Of a stretch of 17,421 nt of DNA, positions 1 through 6,571 are shown in pieces. The stretch comes from Spirochaetaceae bacterium (GTDB taxonomy: Bacteria; Spirochaetota; Spirochaetia; Treponematales; Breznakiellaceae). A model generated the notes under the pieces. That model worked only from the letters and a program-made list of their open reading frames with translations. It was not told where the DNA came from and made no database searches. The translations under genes were made by a program, and so were the position numbers. Position 1 is the stretch's first letter, and every line of letters begins with the position of its first letter. Location: positions 1 to 17,421 of the forward strand of contig JAISZQ010000161.1 of the NCBI GenBank assembly GCA_031269165.1. Reading direction: 5' to 3'.

Positions 1-176
1 TTCGCTTCGCTCGCAATGACGGGGAGAGTTGTCATTGCGAGCCGCGAAGCGGCGAAGCAATCCAGAGAGCACGCACCGCGAACAGGCTCAAGGCCCCCCT
101 CCGGGGGGAGAATGTCTCTCTTCTGGATTGCTTCGCTTCGCTCGCAATGACGGGGGGCCGCTTGCTCGCAATGACG
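1..176. repeat. Dispersed palindromic repeat (GTCATTGCGA family), one full copy and two partial
   Basis: A full copy spans about 31-151. Its arms begin GTCATTGCGAG (31-41) and end CTCGCAATGAC (141-151), with inner arms GAAGCAATCCAGA (54-66) and TCTGGATTGCTTC (122-134). The centre holds a C6/G6 hairpin near 94-108. Positions 1-20 are the right end of another copy, and 163-175 repeat the terminal motif again. The same family recurs three times inside the array at 4256-5045. No credible gene lies between 1 and 503; 177-410 shows nothing I recognise apart from A/T-rich sequence near 350-400. Confidence 0.85.
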
Positions 177-413
177 ATACCCCGTCCGGGCCTTGGTGTT
201 CTGGTCTTTGTGCTGAATAGTAAACGGTAATCCCACGCTCACGGGTATACCGCTTTCGACATAAAAATAACACCGGCACGTTGCATGGGACAGCAAAACG
301 TCATTTACGTTTCAAAGTTATGCTGATTTTAAGGCTCATGGCGTTGCCCTGGGGAAAAAAACAAAAAAAATGAAAAAATTTTGAGAAAAAGAGCCTTTTT
401 TCGCGGGGGGTAC

Positions 414-447
414 TTGACAAAAGTTTTGAGATTTATAATAATAGTTA
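414..447 (+). promoter_or_regulatory. perR promoter with PerR box
   Basis: A perfect -35 hexamer TTGACA lies at 414-419, and an A/T-rich -10 region (TATAAT 434-439, or AATAAT 437-442 at 17-bp spacing) follows. Positions 433-447 match the PerR operator consensus (TTATAAT-N-ATTATAA) at 11 of 14 fixed positions, including the whole left half-site. The box overlaps the -10, as expected for autorepression. The operator match is seen in the sequence; the regulation is inferred. Confidence 0.65.
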
Positions 448-503
448 TCGTTATTGATTTAATGGTTTGACCGCTGAGTTTGGCGGCGGTCTTGAGGGCA
501 AAA

Positions 504-1013
504 ATGGGTGAAAATATGACGGGAGCGGAGAACAGGAAGCACAGTCGGCAGCGGGATGAAATTCTTGCGGTGTTGCGGGGAACGGTACTGCATCCGGGGG
601 CGCGGTGGGTGTATGACCAACTGCGGGACAAGATTCCTAAGTTATCGCTGGGAACGGTCTACCGGAACCTCACGCTTTTTCGGAAGGAGGGGCAGGTTGC
701 CGCCGTCGGAGTGGTGAACGGAGAGGAACGTTTTGACGCGGTGACGGAGCCGCATCCTCACACCGTTTGTACGGTTTGTGGAAAGGTTGCGGATCTGGCT
801 GGAATGGATGATACGGTGTTGCGGCATTTGGCGGAGGGAGTTGCCCGGTCGGCGGCGGGGTTCGCCATTGATTACCGGAAGACGATGTTTTGCGGGGTTT
901 GTGAAAATTGCGCCCATAAAGAAAGCGCCGACAAACCGCCCGTTGTGAAGATTATGGTTTCTGCCGAGACAGGGGGGCGTTGCGGGGCACTCCCCGCAGA
1001 GGGGGTAGCGTAA
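504..1013 (+). CDS. perR: Fur-family peroxide-responsive repressor PerR
   Basis: A metal-dependent repressor that senses peroxide by metal-catalysed oxidation and controls oxidative-stress genes. It is 169 aa from ATG 504, chosen for the GAGGG Shine-Dalgarno 5 nt upstream; an in-frame TTG at 480 is less likely. An N-terminal winged helix is followed by the dimerisation domain. The PerR regulatory ligands can be aligned: His30 (HPGARW), Asp78 (RFDAV), His84 and His86 (PHPH), and Asp97 (CGKVAD, where Fur proteins usually differ). Structural zinc cysteines are Cys89/Cys92 and Cys133/Cys136. The next gene is a rubrerythrin, a classic PerR target. The last 16 or so residues (from AETGGRCG) are encoded by a repeat element that runs past the stop codon, so the natural C-terminus was probably replaced. 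PerR rather than Fur is a motif-based call. Confidence 0.88.
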   Translation: MGENMTGAENRKHSRQRDEILAVLRGTVLHPGARWVYDQLRDKIPKLSLGTVYRNLTLFRKEGQVAAVGVVNGEERFDAVTEPHPHTVCTVCGKVADLAGMDDTVLRHLAEGVARSAAGFAIDYRKTMFCGVCENCAHKESADKPPVVKIMVSAETGGRCGALPAEGVA

Positions 1014-1092
1014 GACGGCACAAAACCGCCTAAGCGCTTTGCGCGGCGCGGTTTTGCGGTGGCTGGAGCGAGGGGGAGACTTCCCCCCTCCT
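967..1092 (-). mobile_element. Reversed 5'-half fragment of the structured dispersed element
   Basis: Read on the minus strand, this matches the 5' half of the elements at 12396 and 14976: a G-run/TCCCCC hairpin (1072-1077 with 82-87 on the plus strand), then CTCGCTCC, a long hairpin, CCGTC, and CGCTACCCCC. Here the central hairpin is AAAACCGC (1022-1029) with GCGGTTTT (1048-1055), where other copies have CTCAAACC/GGTTTGAG. The fragment overlaps the last codons and stop of perR. The hairpins could also stop perR transcription, although no long U-run follows. Confidence 0.65.
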
Positions 1093-1105
1093 TGATCTTA
1101 AAAAA

Positions 1106-1134
1106 TGGTGAAAATGCGAAAAGTGTGTTATATT
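1106..1134 (+). promoter_or_regulatory. Rubrerythrin promoter
   Basis: TGGTGA (1106-1111) and TATATT (1129-1134) are 17 bp apart. TTATATT at 1128-1134 matches a PerR half-site at 6 of 7 positions, but the second half-site is poor. The short leader contains an AGCGGA/TCCGCT hairpin near 1147-1160, before the GGAGG ribosome binding site at 1176-1180. Confidence 0.5.
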
Positions 1135-1186
1135 GTAATGGAGACGAGCGGATTTCCGCTAAATATATTTTTTTTGGAGGCTTTGT

Positions 1187-1726
1187 ATGAAGAAATGGGT
1201 TTGTCTTGTTTGCGGCTATGTCCACACGGGAGATCAGCCGCCCGCGAGCTGTCCGACGTGCCATGCGCCGGCGGCTAAGTTCAAGGAGCAATCGGCCGGC
1301 GGTTTTGCCTGTGTGCATGTCGTTGGTGAGGCCAAGGACGCGCCGGAAGACATCAAGAACGATCTGCACATGAACTTTACGGGTGAGTGTACGGAAGTGG
1401 GAATGTATCTTGCGATGAGCAGGGTGGCGATGCGTGAGGGGTATCCTGAGATTGCCGACGCTTACCACCAAATCGCGCTTGAAGAGGCGGTACACGCGGC
1501 GAAATTTGCCGAGCTTCTGGGCGAGGTCGTCAGCGACAGCACGAAGAAGAACCTTGAGATGCGTGTGGAAGCCGAAACGGGCGCGTGCGCCGGGAAATTC
1601 GATCTGGCCAAGCGGGCGAAGGCTCTGAACCTTGACGCTATCCATGACACGGTGCATGAGATGGCCAAAGACGAGGCTCGCCACGGCGCCGGGTTTGCCG
1701 GTTTGCTGAAGCGTTACTTCGGGTAA
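1187..1726 (+). CDS. Reverse rubrerythrin (N-terminal rubredoxin, C-terminal di-iron domain)
   Basis: A cytoplasmic non-haem peroxidase that reduces hydrogen peroxide to water with electrons passed through its rubredoxin centre. It is 179 aa, with ATG preceded by GGAGG at 6 nt. The rubredoxin-like Fe(Cys)4 site is N-terminal (Cys6, Cys9, Cys22, Cys25). The ferritin-like di-iron domain follows, with Glu99-Glu100-x2-His103 and a second ligand set DEARH (162-166). Classical rubrerythrins have the opposite order; this one matches the reverse rubrerythrins known from clostridia, where PerR represses them. Placement directly after perR, with its own promoter and a strong terminator, fits a two-gene peroxide-defence locus. 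Confidence 0.92.
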   Translation: MKKWVCLVCGYVHTGDQPPASCPTCHAPAAKFKEQSAGGFACVHVVGEAKDAPEDIKNDLHMNFTGECTEVGMYLAMSRVAMREGYPEIADAYHQIALEEAVHAAKFAELLGEVVSDSTKKNLEMRVEAETGACAGKFDLAKRAKALNLDAIHDTVHEMAKDEARHGAGFAGLLKRYFG

Positions 1727-1752
1727 AGGTTTGTCTCAGGATTAATCTCTGG

Positions 1753-1797
1753 AAACCGCAGATGGTGCCCCGTATGGTGCCGTCTGCGGTTTTTTTT
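1753..1797 (+). terminator. Intrinsic terminator after rubrerythrin
   Basis: The stem AAACCGCAGA (1753-1762) pairs with TCTGCGGTTT (1783-1792). The run of T residues that overlaps the stem's 3' arm extends to 1797. It lies 27 nt after the stop codon. Confidence 0.92.
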
Positions 1798-1851
1798 GTT
1801 CCGTGTATCTTTTTTGATGGGCCACGCCGCTTCTCATGCCGCATGAAGGAT

Positions 1852-1896
1852 GAGGACATTTCTATTGTGGTAAAATAGAGGACATTTCTATTGTGG
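1852..1896 (+). repeat. Two 19-bp direct repeats, 26-bp period (IS-end-like)
   Basis: A 19-bp unit beginning GAGGACATTTCTATTG occurs at 1852-1870 and again, identical, at 1878-1896, separated by TAAAATA. A related pair lies in inverted orientation at 11249-11287 with the same 26-bp period. Repeated sites of this kind occur at the ends of some rve-type insertion sequences. No transposase is present here, so this may be a solo end. It lies just upstream of the promoter of the next operon. Confidence 0.7.
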
Positions 1897-1920
1897 CTTG
1901 ACAAGGGTTCTCGGGTTCTC

Positions 1921-1949
1921 TCGACACAATCGGGACGGTATGCTATGAT
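1921..1949 (+). promoter_or_regulatory. Promoter of the metallophosphoesterase operon
   Basis: TCGACA (1921-1926) and TATGAT (1944-1949) are 17 bp apart. A perfect TTGACA at 1898-1903 sits exactly 17 bp further upstream but has no matching -10. The leader to the start codon is about 75 nt. Confidence 0.6.
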
Positions 1950-2030
1950 GAGTCTTTAAGATTGCCGTTCCGCGTTCCGCCGGGAAGCGCTTGATAAGCG
2001 TCGCGCAAAAAGGCGTTGGAAGAGAGGATT

Positions 2031-2687
2031 TTGAAGATACTCTGCGTTTCTGATTTTATTGATCCGCTGGTCTATTCCGCTTCGATTAAGGATCGGTACC
2101 GCGATGTGGACCTTGTCCTCAGTGCGGGGGATATGCCGCTTGACTATCTTGAGTTCATCGTGTCAAGTCTTGATCGGCCGCTGTTGCACGTGTTCGGCAA
2201 CCACAACTTGGAGGCGTTCGAGAGGTATCGGTCGCGGTCGTCCCCGATACTCTCGGCGGATGATTTTGAGAGAACCCTGCCGGGGCTGGGAACAACCCAT
2301 ATTTCCGACAAGGTCGTGCGGGAGGGCGGGTTGCTCATCGCCGGGCTTGGCGGGTCGATGCAGTATAACCGGGGGCTCAACCAGTGGACCAATTTTCAGA
2401 TGAATCTGCGTATCATGAGGCTCGTGCCCCGGCTCTTGCTCAACAAACTGCTCTATGGCCGGTATCTGGATATCCTGCTCACCCACGCGCCGCCTCTCGG
2501 CATACACGATCGGGAGGATCCCTGCCACAAGGGATTCAAGGCGTTTCTGTGGTTTATGCGCGTCTTTAAGCCCCGATACCTCTTGCACGGCCATATTCAT
2601 CTCTACGATCTTGCCGAGGTGCGGAAGAGCACGTATAATGCGACGGACATTATCAACGTATATAGTCATTACATTCTGGAGATTTGA
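2031..2687 (+). CDS. Calcineurin-like metallophosphoesterase
   Basis: A predicted cytoplasmic dinuclear-metal phosphoesterase; the substrate is unknown. All motifs of the fold are present in order: SDFID near the start, GDMP, GNHN, THAPP, and HGHIH near the C-terminus. The TTG at 2031 gives a product starting at the conserved first strand (KILCVSD), 218 aa, with a purine-rich GAGAGG close upstream. A TTG at 2016 adds five residues and cannot be excluded; both ribosome sites are closely spaced. There is no signal peptide or membrane segment. The ParB-fold gene follows 35 nt later on the same strand, so the two are probably co-transcribed and functionally linked. Confidence 0.85.
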   Translation: MKILCVSDFIDPLVYSASIKDRYRDVDLVLSAGDMPLDYLEFIVSSLDRPLLHVFGNHNLEAFERYRSRSSPILSADDFERTLPGLGTTHISDKVVREGGLLIAGLGGSMQYNRGLNQWTNFQMNLRIMRLVPRLLLNKLLYGRYLDILLTHAPPLGIHDREDPCHKGFKAFLWFMRVFKPRYLLHGHIHLYDLAEVRKSTYNATDIINVYSHYILEI

Positions 2688-2705
2688 GGTAAGGAGGGTA
2701 CAACC

Positions 2706-2726
2706 GTGGAGGATGTTGTAAATTGA
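2706..2726 (+). other. Possible six-codon leader ORF before the ParB-fold gene
   Basis: A strong Shine-Dalgarno AAGGAGG (2691-2697) lies 8 nt before GTG 2706. That start opens a six-codon frame (VEDVVN) ending at TGA 2724-2726, which overlaps the TTG start of the next gene as TTGA. This could couple translation. It could equally be chance, with the second GGAGG (2708-2712) serving TTG 2723 directly. Confidence 0.25.
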
Positions 2727-3649
2727 ACGATGTTATACAAATGCAGGCGGCGGAAGATTTCAGCCGTGTGCGCGGTTATGCGATTTTGTCCCGGGTCGCG
2801 CATCTCATTGACCCGGACCGGGATAAAATGATGTCGTTAAACGATGTCAAGGAGATTTTGCGGCCCAAAGGAGAGGTCTACCGGGGGATGCAGGAGGTGC
2901 CGATTAAGCTCATCGTCGGGAGCGAAGGCCGATACAGCGATTTTAACCGGCTTTTCCAGCCCAGGTCAGATTTTCTGCGGGCTCGCTGGCAAAAAGTCGA
3001 CGAGGCGGCATTGGGGCACGTAACGCTTCCGCCCATCTCGCTCTACGAGATAGGCGGGGTCTATTTTGTCCGAGACGGCAACCACCGGGTTTCGGTGGCG
3101 CGGCTCCAGGGCGTCGAGATGATTGACGCGGAGGTGATCAGCCTCACCTCTGAAATCAAGATTGATCCCACGATGACGGAAGACGACATCAAGAAGAAGG
3201 TCGCCGAGTACGAGAAAGACATTTTTTATCTCAAGACCAATTTCGGGAAGATCACCGAGTTTTACGGCCTTGATTTCAGCGTCCCCGGCAGATACGACGT
3301 GATCTACAACCATATCCTCGTGCACAAATACTTCATCGACGAGAAACGCGAGAAAGCCTCGACCTTCCACGACGCGCTCCTCTCGTGGTTTAACCATGTC
3401 TTCATGCCGATCATCGAGATCATCCGCGAAGAAAAAATCCTCTCCCAGTTCCCGGGCCGCACCGAGAGCGATCTCTATGTGTTTATCGTCAAACGCTGGG
3501 ACTATTTGAAGAAGGAAGAGGGGGAAAACGTCACGGTCCTTGACGCGGCCAAAGACTTTTCCGAGAAATACGGCGAGAAAAAGAACTGGATCTTTACCAC
3601 GTCTCCCGCCGCGCCGGAGGAGAAACTCGACAACCCGTATGATAAATAA
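2723..3649 (+). CDS. ParB/sulfiredoxin-fold domain protein of unknown function
   Basis: A 308-aa soluble protein. The N-terminal half has the ParB/Srx-like nucleotide-binding signature: a PIKLIVGSEGRYSDF strand (60-74) and the central VRDGNHR box (116-122), followed by VSVARLQG. This box binds nucleotide or phosphate in ParB, Noc, KorB and sulfiredoxin. The remaining 170 residues are alpha-helical by inspection, rich in charged and aromatic residues, with no helix-turn-helix I can place. That makes a chromosome-partitioning role unlikely. The TTG start follows GGAGG at about 10 nt; Met7 (2741) is an alternative without a clear ribosome site. It is coupled to the metallophosphoesterase upstream. 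The function is not known; a nucleotide-related role for the pair is only a guess. Confidence 0.75.
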   Translation: MNDVIQMQAAEDFSRVRGYAILSRVAHLIDPDRDKMMSLNDVKEILRPKGEVYRGMQEVPIKLIVGSEGRYSDFNRLFQPRSDFLRARWQKVDEAALGHVTLPPISLYEIGGVYFVRDGNHRVSVARLQGVEMIDAEVISLTSEIKIDPTMTEDDIKKKVAEYEKDIFYLKTNFGKITEFYGLDFSVPGRYDVIYNHILVHKYFIDEKREKASTFHDALLSWFNHVFMPIIEIIREEKILSQFPGRTESDLYVFIVKRWDYLKKEEGENVTVLDAAKDFSEKYGEKKNWIFTTSPAAPEEKLDNPYDK

Positions 3650-3677
3650 GGGCGTGGGGTGATTATGGTAAAAACAA

Positions 3678-3718
3678 GGCCATCGTTGGCCGATGGCCCG
3701 CCATCGTTGGGCGATGGC
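3678..3718. repeat. Two tandem stem-loops
   Basis: GGCCATCG (3678-3685) pairs with CGATGGCC (3691-3698) around TTGGC. GCCATCG (3700-3706) pairs with CGATGGC (3712-3718) around TTGGG. They lie 29 nt after the ParB-fold gene and may act as a transcript 3' end or as an insulator, although no U-run follows. Tandem hairpins of similar size occur inside the antitoxin gene at 14476-14528. Confidence 0.75.
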
Positions 3719-3814
3719 CTGTTGTCTTTGGGCGGAAACACGGAGGAAAACGTGAATTGGGGCGAAAAAGGCGCTTCCAAGCCCATTCCAGCCAGGCGGG
3801 GGCTGCCCCACCCC

Positions 3815-3990
3815 TCGGGGAATTGAAAATGGGAAATGGAGAATGGAAAATTATAGGAAGGGAACGCGCCATCTCCAAAACACGACATTATCCATTTTCA
3901 ATTATCCATTTTCCATTCGCGCCACGCGCGTGTCCGCCCCGCCCGAAACTCCAGAAGCGGGCAAAGCCCGCGACCGAATCACAGCGGCGG
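3815..3990. repeat. Repeat debris: A/G-rich inverted repeat and a 3' fragment of the structured element
   Basis: Positions 3820-3850 (GAAAATGGGAAATGGAGAAT) and 3890-3918 (TATCCATTTTC...) form a long imperfect inverted repeat whose right half recurs at 13200-13230. Positions 3942-3988 are nearly identical to 12706-12752 within the mobile element at 12396, so this is a fragment of its 3' part. No gene is credible between 3650 and 5251. Confidence 0.65.
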
Positions 3991-4040
3991 CAACGAGGAA
4001 TGGCCCGCAGATTGCGCCAAGTAGCGGCTGATTTTTATCG

Positions 4041-4258
4041 ATAACGCGGATTTTGATGCAAAAAATCCGCGCTCATCCGCGCAATCTGTGAACAACTATT
4101 CTTACGTTGATGGCAGTGGCGGGCTGCCCCCGGTCAACAACGTAAGCAAAAAGAAAAGAAAGGTCCACGGATTTTCGCGAATCGAGCGGGGTATCATCCG
4201 CGAAAATCCGCCGCCGTCTGGCGCGATCCGCAGACAAAAAATCTTAATTTGTTGAGCG
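4041..4258. repeat. Palindromic repeat, CAACAA-GTAAG ended family
   Basis: GTCAACAACGTAAG (4133-4146) and CTTAATTTGTTGA (4243-4255) form imperfect outer arms around repeated ATCCGCGAAAATCC-like palindromes. The same type of element, with arms CTGTCAACAACTTAAG and CTTAAGTTGCTGACAG, occurs twice at 9271-9698. Positions 4041-4100 carry a related inner palindrome. It is not coding. Confidence 0.7.
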
Positions 4259-5045
4259 GGCGGCAATCGGCGGGGATAACAATACCACAGAGCACGCCTC
4301 TTGGGGCGGAAACTGTTTAGCAAGCGGCCCCACGTCATTGCGAACCCGCAGGGTGAAGCAATCCAGACGAGGCGGCCTTCCCATTGGATTGCTTCGCTCG
4401 GCAATGTGCCGCTCGCTCGCAATGACGGACGGGGGCGGGTTCTGTTGAGCAAGCGGCAATCAGCAGGGAGAGCAACACCACAGAGCACGCCTCTGGGCTG
4501 GTACCGTTTAGCGAGCGGCCCCACGTCATTGCGAACCCGCAGGGTGAAGCAATCCAGACGAGGCGGCCTTTCCTCTGGATTGCTTCGCTCGGCAATGTGC
4601 CGCTCGCAATGACGGACGGGGGCGGGAACTGTTTAGCGGGCGGCTGGCGGTGGGGAGGAGCAATGCCAAACAGCACGCCTCTTGGGGCGGGTACTGTTTA
4701 GCAAGCGGCAACCAACGGGGATAACACCACCACGGAGCACGCCTCCTTGGGACAGGTACTGTTTAGCGAGCAACAACCAACGGGAATAACCACACCACAG
4801 AGCACGCCTCTTGGGGCGGAAACTGTTTAGCAAGCGGCCCCACGTCATTGCGAACCCGCGGCAACACAGTTGCCGTTGGTGAAGCAATCCAGACGATGCG
4901 GCCTTCCCATTGGATTGCTTCGCTCGGCAATGTGCCGCTCGCTCACAATGACGGACGGGGGCGGGTACTGTTTAGGAAGCGACAACCAACGGGGACAACC
5001 ACACCACACGGCACGCCTCTTGGGATGGATACCGTTTAGATAGCA
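4256..5045. repeat. Tandem array of ~65-bp units interrupted by GTCATTGCGA palindromes
   Basis: A unit of about 65 bp, with CTGTTTAGCAAGCGGC near one end and AGCACGCCTCTTGGGGCGG near the other, is repeated with drift from 4256 to about 5045. The motif starts near 4311, 4442, 4503, 4628, 4694, 4758, 4821, 4967 and 5030. Three units carry an inserted palindrome of the family seen at 31-151 (4334-4426, 4525-4613, 4844-4952). The units are too divergent and too long for a CRISPR array, and there are no unique spacers. Confidence 0.8.
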
Positions 5046-5251
5046 ATAACCACCAAGCGACGGTCAGGCGACCTCCCGTGACGCTCTCAATCACGGTGAC
5101 GGCTGAATAGTTACGAAAAATTCAAGTAGATGACGTTGCCACCCCTCAGGGACCTCCCTTGTATGCGGCGCATGGGAAAACCATCGGTTCCCTGCCGGGA
5201 AATGGACGTTCTCCCACGCCACGTTACGCACAAGGAAGGCCCCTTCGGGGC
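5046..5251. other. Non-coding stretch; hairpin after the minus-strand gene
   Basis: No gene is supported. GCCCC-GAAG-GGGC (plus strand about 5239-5252) lies directly after the stop codon of the minus-strand gene and may help end its transcript. The same CCCCGAAGGGG motif recurs inside the last codons of that gene (5278-5288), encoding SPEG. Confidence 0.5.
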
Positions 5252-6007
5252 TTATGCCGCGCCGCGTACGAGGGAAACCCCTTCGGGGCTCTGTGGCTGA
5301 AAGAAGCGGTCCATGCGGGCAATTCCAGCGCGGTCTTCGGCGCGAGACAATTCCGCGTTGCCGCGAAGAAGGATCGCCGTTGGAGTAGCGGTAACGCCGA
5401 GTTTCCGTGCTTCGGCGAGGCCCGCTTCCGTGTCCGCATTGACCATTTCGACATGTACGCCGAAATCCGCGACGAGTTTACCGGCCTCCGCCTTCGCGCC
5501 GGGGCATGACGGGCAACCCTGACGCACAAAGAGAAGAATACGGGAAGGACTTCCCGTATCACGCAAAACATCGGCATCCACCTCGTGAAAGAGCCCTGCG
5601 GGCACGGTGTTTCCCTCCAGGGAAACACCGGAACCCCCGGCGGCACCGCGTCCAGCCGTTTCCGTAAATGCCGTCCGGGTTTCGGTTGCCGGAATCCGCG
5701 TCAAGCGGGCATCTCCCGTATCCGCTAAAGGCGGCAACCGGCAACTTTCGCAGAAGCCGTTTTCAACGGCGACTGAATCTTCCACGGAATATTCCGTGAA
5801 AGATTTAGCCGCATCGTTTTCCGGGGAAGTTGGCGGCGCAAACATCTTTCGGTTGCCGAACTCTTCTCTCTTCCCGTTGTTCCAATTCCGCACCGAACGG
5901 TAATACCCCACGATACGGCTGTAGACCTCTGCGCTCCGCCCTTCCGTGTTGGCAAGAGCTTCGCGCGTCTCCCTCAAATCCTTTTCAATAGCCTCAAGTG
6001 TCTTCAT
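5252..6007 (-). CDS. Separate glycyl-radical segment of class III ribonucleotide reductase fused to a thioredoxin domain
   Basis: A 251-aa protein; ATG 6007 is preceded by AGGAG at 5 nt. Residues 1-24 are a charged helix. Residues 27-56 (EVYSRIVGYYRSVRNWNNGK...) are the C-terminal glycyl-radical loop normally found at the end of NrdD, with Gly34 as the radical site. A linker (57-155) of low complexity contains an extra CESC motif (Cys86/Cys89). Residues 156-236 form a thioredoxin/glutaredoxin fold with the active site CPSC (Cys165/Cys168) and a cis-Pro at TPT (209). The NrdD encoded upstream on this strand ends after its zinc ribbon and lacks this loop, so this protein probably supplies the radical in trans, and the thioredoxin domain may re-reduce the active site. 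The linker codons are built from palindromes. The tail SPEGVSLVRGAA looks repeat-derived. Confidence 0.82.
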   Translation of the reverse strand: MKTLEAIEKDLRETREALANTEGRSAEVYSRIVGYYRSVRNWNNGKREEFGNRKMFAPPTSPENDAAKSFTEYSVEDSVAVENGFCESCRLPPLADTGDARLTRIPATETRTAFTETAGRGAAGGSGVSLEGNTVPAGLFHEVDADVLRDTGSPSRILLFVRQGCPSCPGAKAEAGKLVADFGVHVEMVNADTEAGLAEARKLGVTATPTAILLRGNAELSRAEDRAGIARMDRFFQPQSPEGVSLVRGAA

Positions 6008-6037
6008 ATATACTCCTATGACACAAAAATATTCTAG

Positions 6038-6516
6038 AGACTGTTTCAAAACAACCGTTCTGCAACAATCTCAGTTAACCAAACAAATACCGGCGACTGT
6101 TCCAAAACCTCACGTTTTGGAACCGCAACCTTAAAAAAGCGCCGTTTCGTAAGAGCCTGTTCAAAATCTCAGCAAAAGGGGGATCGGCAATTTGCCGCGT
6201 CTCCCCCTTCGCTCCGGTCTTCGCCCTCCGTTATCCCCCTCTACGGGGACAAAACCATGCGGTGCATGGTGGCCAAGCGTTGCTTGGCTTGGTGGGCGTA
6301 TCCCAAGCGTCCACGGATGGACGCAGGACTGAGTACGCCCCGGCCCGGAAGTCCGAAGCAGGACGCGAAGGACTGTAGGGAGACCCCCGTAACGCCCCCG
6401 AATCACAGCGGAGGCTTACATCCTGCGGGGTTTTTGAACAGGCTCTAAGACTAAAGCCGGGCTAAAGCCATGCTTTAGCGCAACCTGTCAAAACTCGCTC
6501 ATGTTTTGGAACAGAC
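6038..6516. mobile_element. Outer small inverted-repeat element, interrupted by a second element
   Basis: The ends GAGACTGTTTCAAAAC (from 6038) and, read inward on the other strand, GAGTCTGTTCCAAAAC (from 6516) match at 14 of 16 positions. Inside are a perfect hairpin GTTCCAAAAC/GTTTTGGAAC (6099-6108, 6114-6123) and GCTAAAGC/GCTTTAGC (6461-6468, 6472-6479). Without the element at 6153-6445 it would be about 185 bp. It has no ORF, and I see no clear target duplication. It separates nrdD from the glycyl-radical/thioredoxin gene. Confidence 0.6.
6153..6445 (+). mobile_element. Structured dispersed element, copy 1 (MITE-like, intact ends)
   Basis: A 293-bp non-coding element with perfect terminal inverted repeats GAGCCTGTTCAAAA / TTTTGAACAGGCTC. 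It is flanked by a TAA duplication (6150-6152 and 6446-6448). The TNA-type 3-bp duplication and the ends resemble the IS5/IS1031 group, so a transposase elsewhere in the genome may move it. Internal stems include GGGCGTA (6294-6300) with TACGCCC (6334-6340), GCGTCC/GGACGC (about 6307-6324), and AGTCC (6350-6354) with GGACT (6370-6374). The first and third covary between copies. Confidence 0.85.
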
Positions 6517-6571
6517 TCGCCCGTCTCGAACCGAACGGAAACCGCCCGTGGCAACCCGTCGGCTCACGTTG

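Noticed and set aside
331..400. Intrinsic terminator (GGCTC ... GAGCC followed by T-run)
   Set aside because: The arms are about 50 nt apart with an A-rich loop, and no gene ends upstream.
4100..4890. ORFs of 60-140 aa in the repeat array
   Set aside because: They are translations of repeats in several frames, with recurring ERSNP- and PPPSVIA-like strings.
4256..5045. CRISPR array
   Set aside because: Units are about 65 bp, diverged and contiguous, with no unique spacers of constant length and no cas genes in the window.
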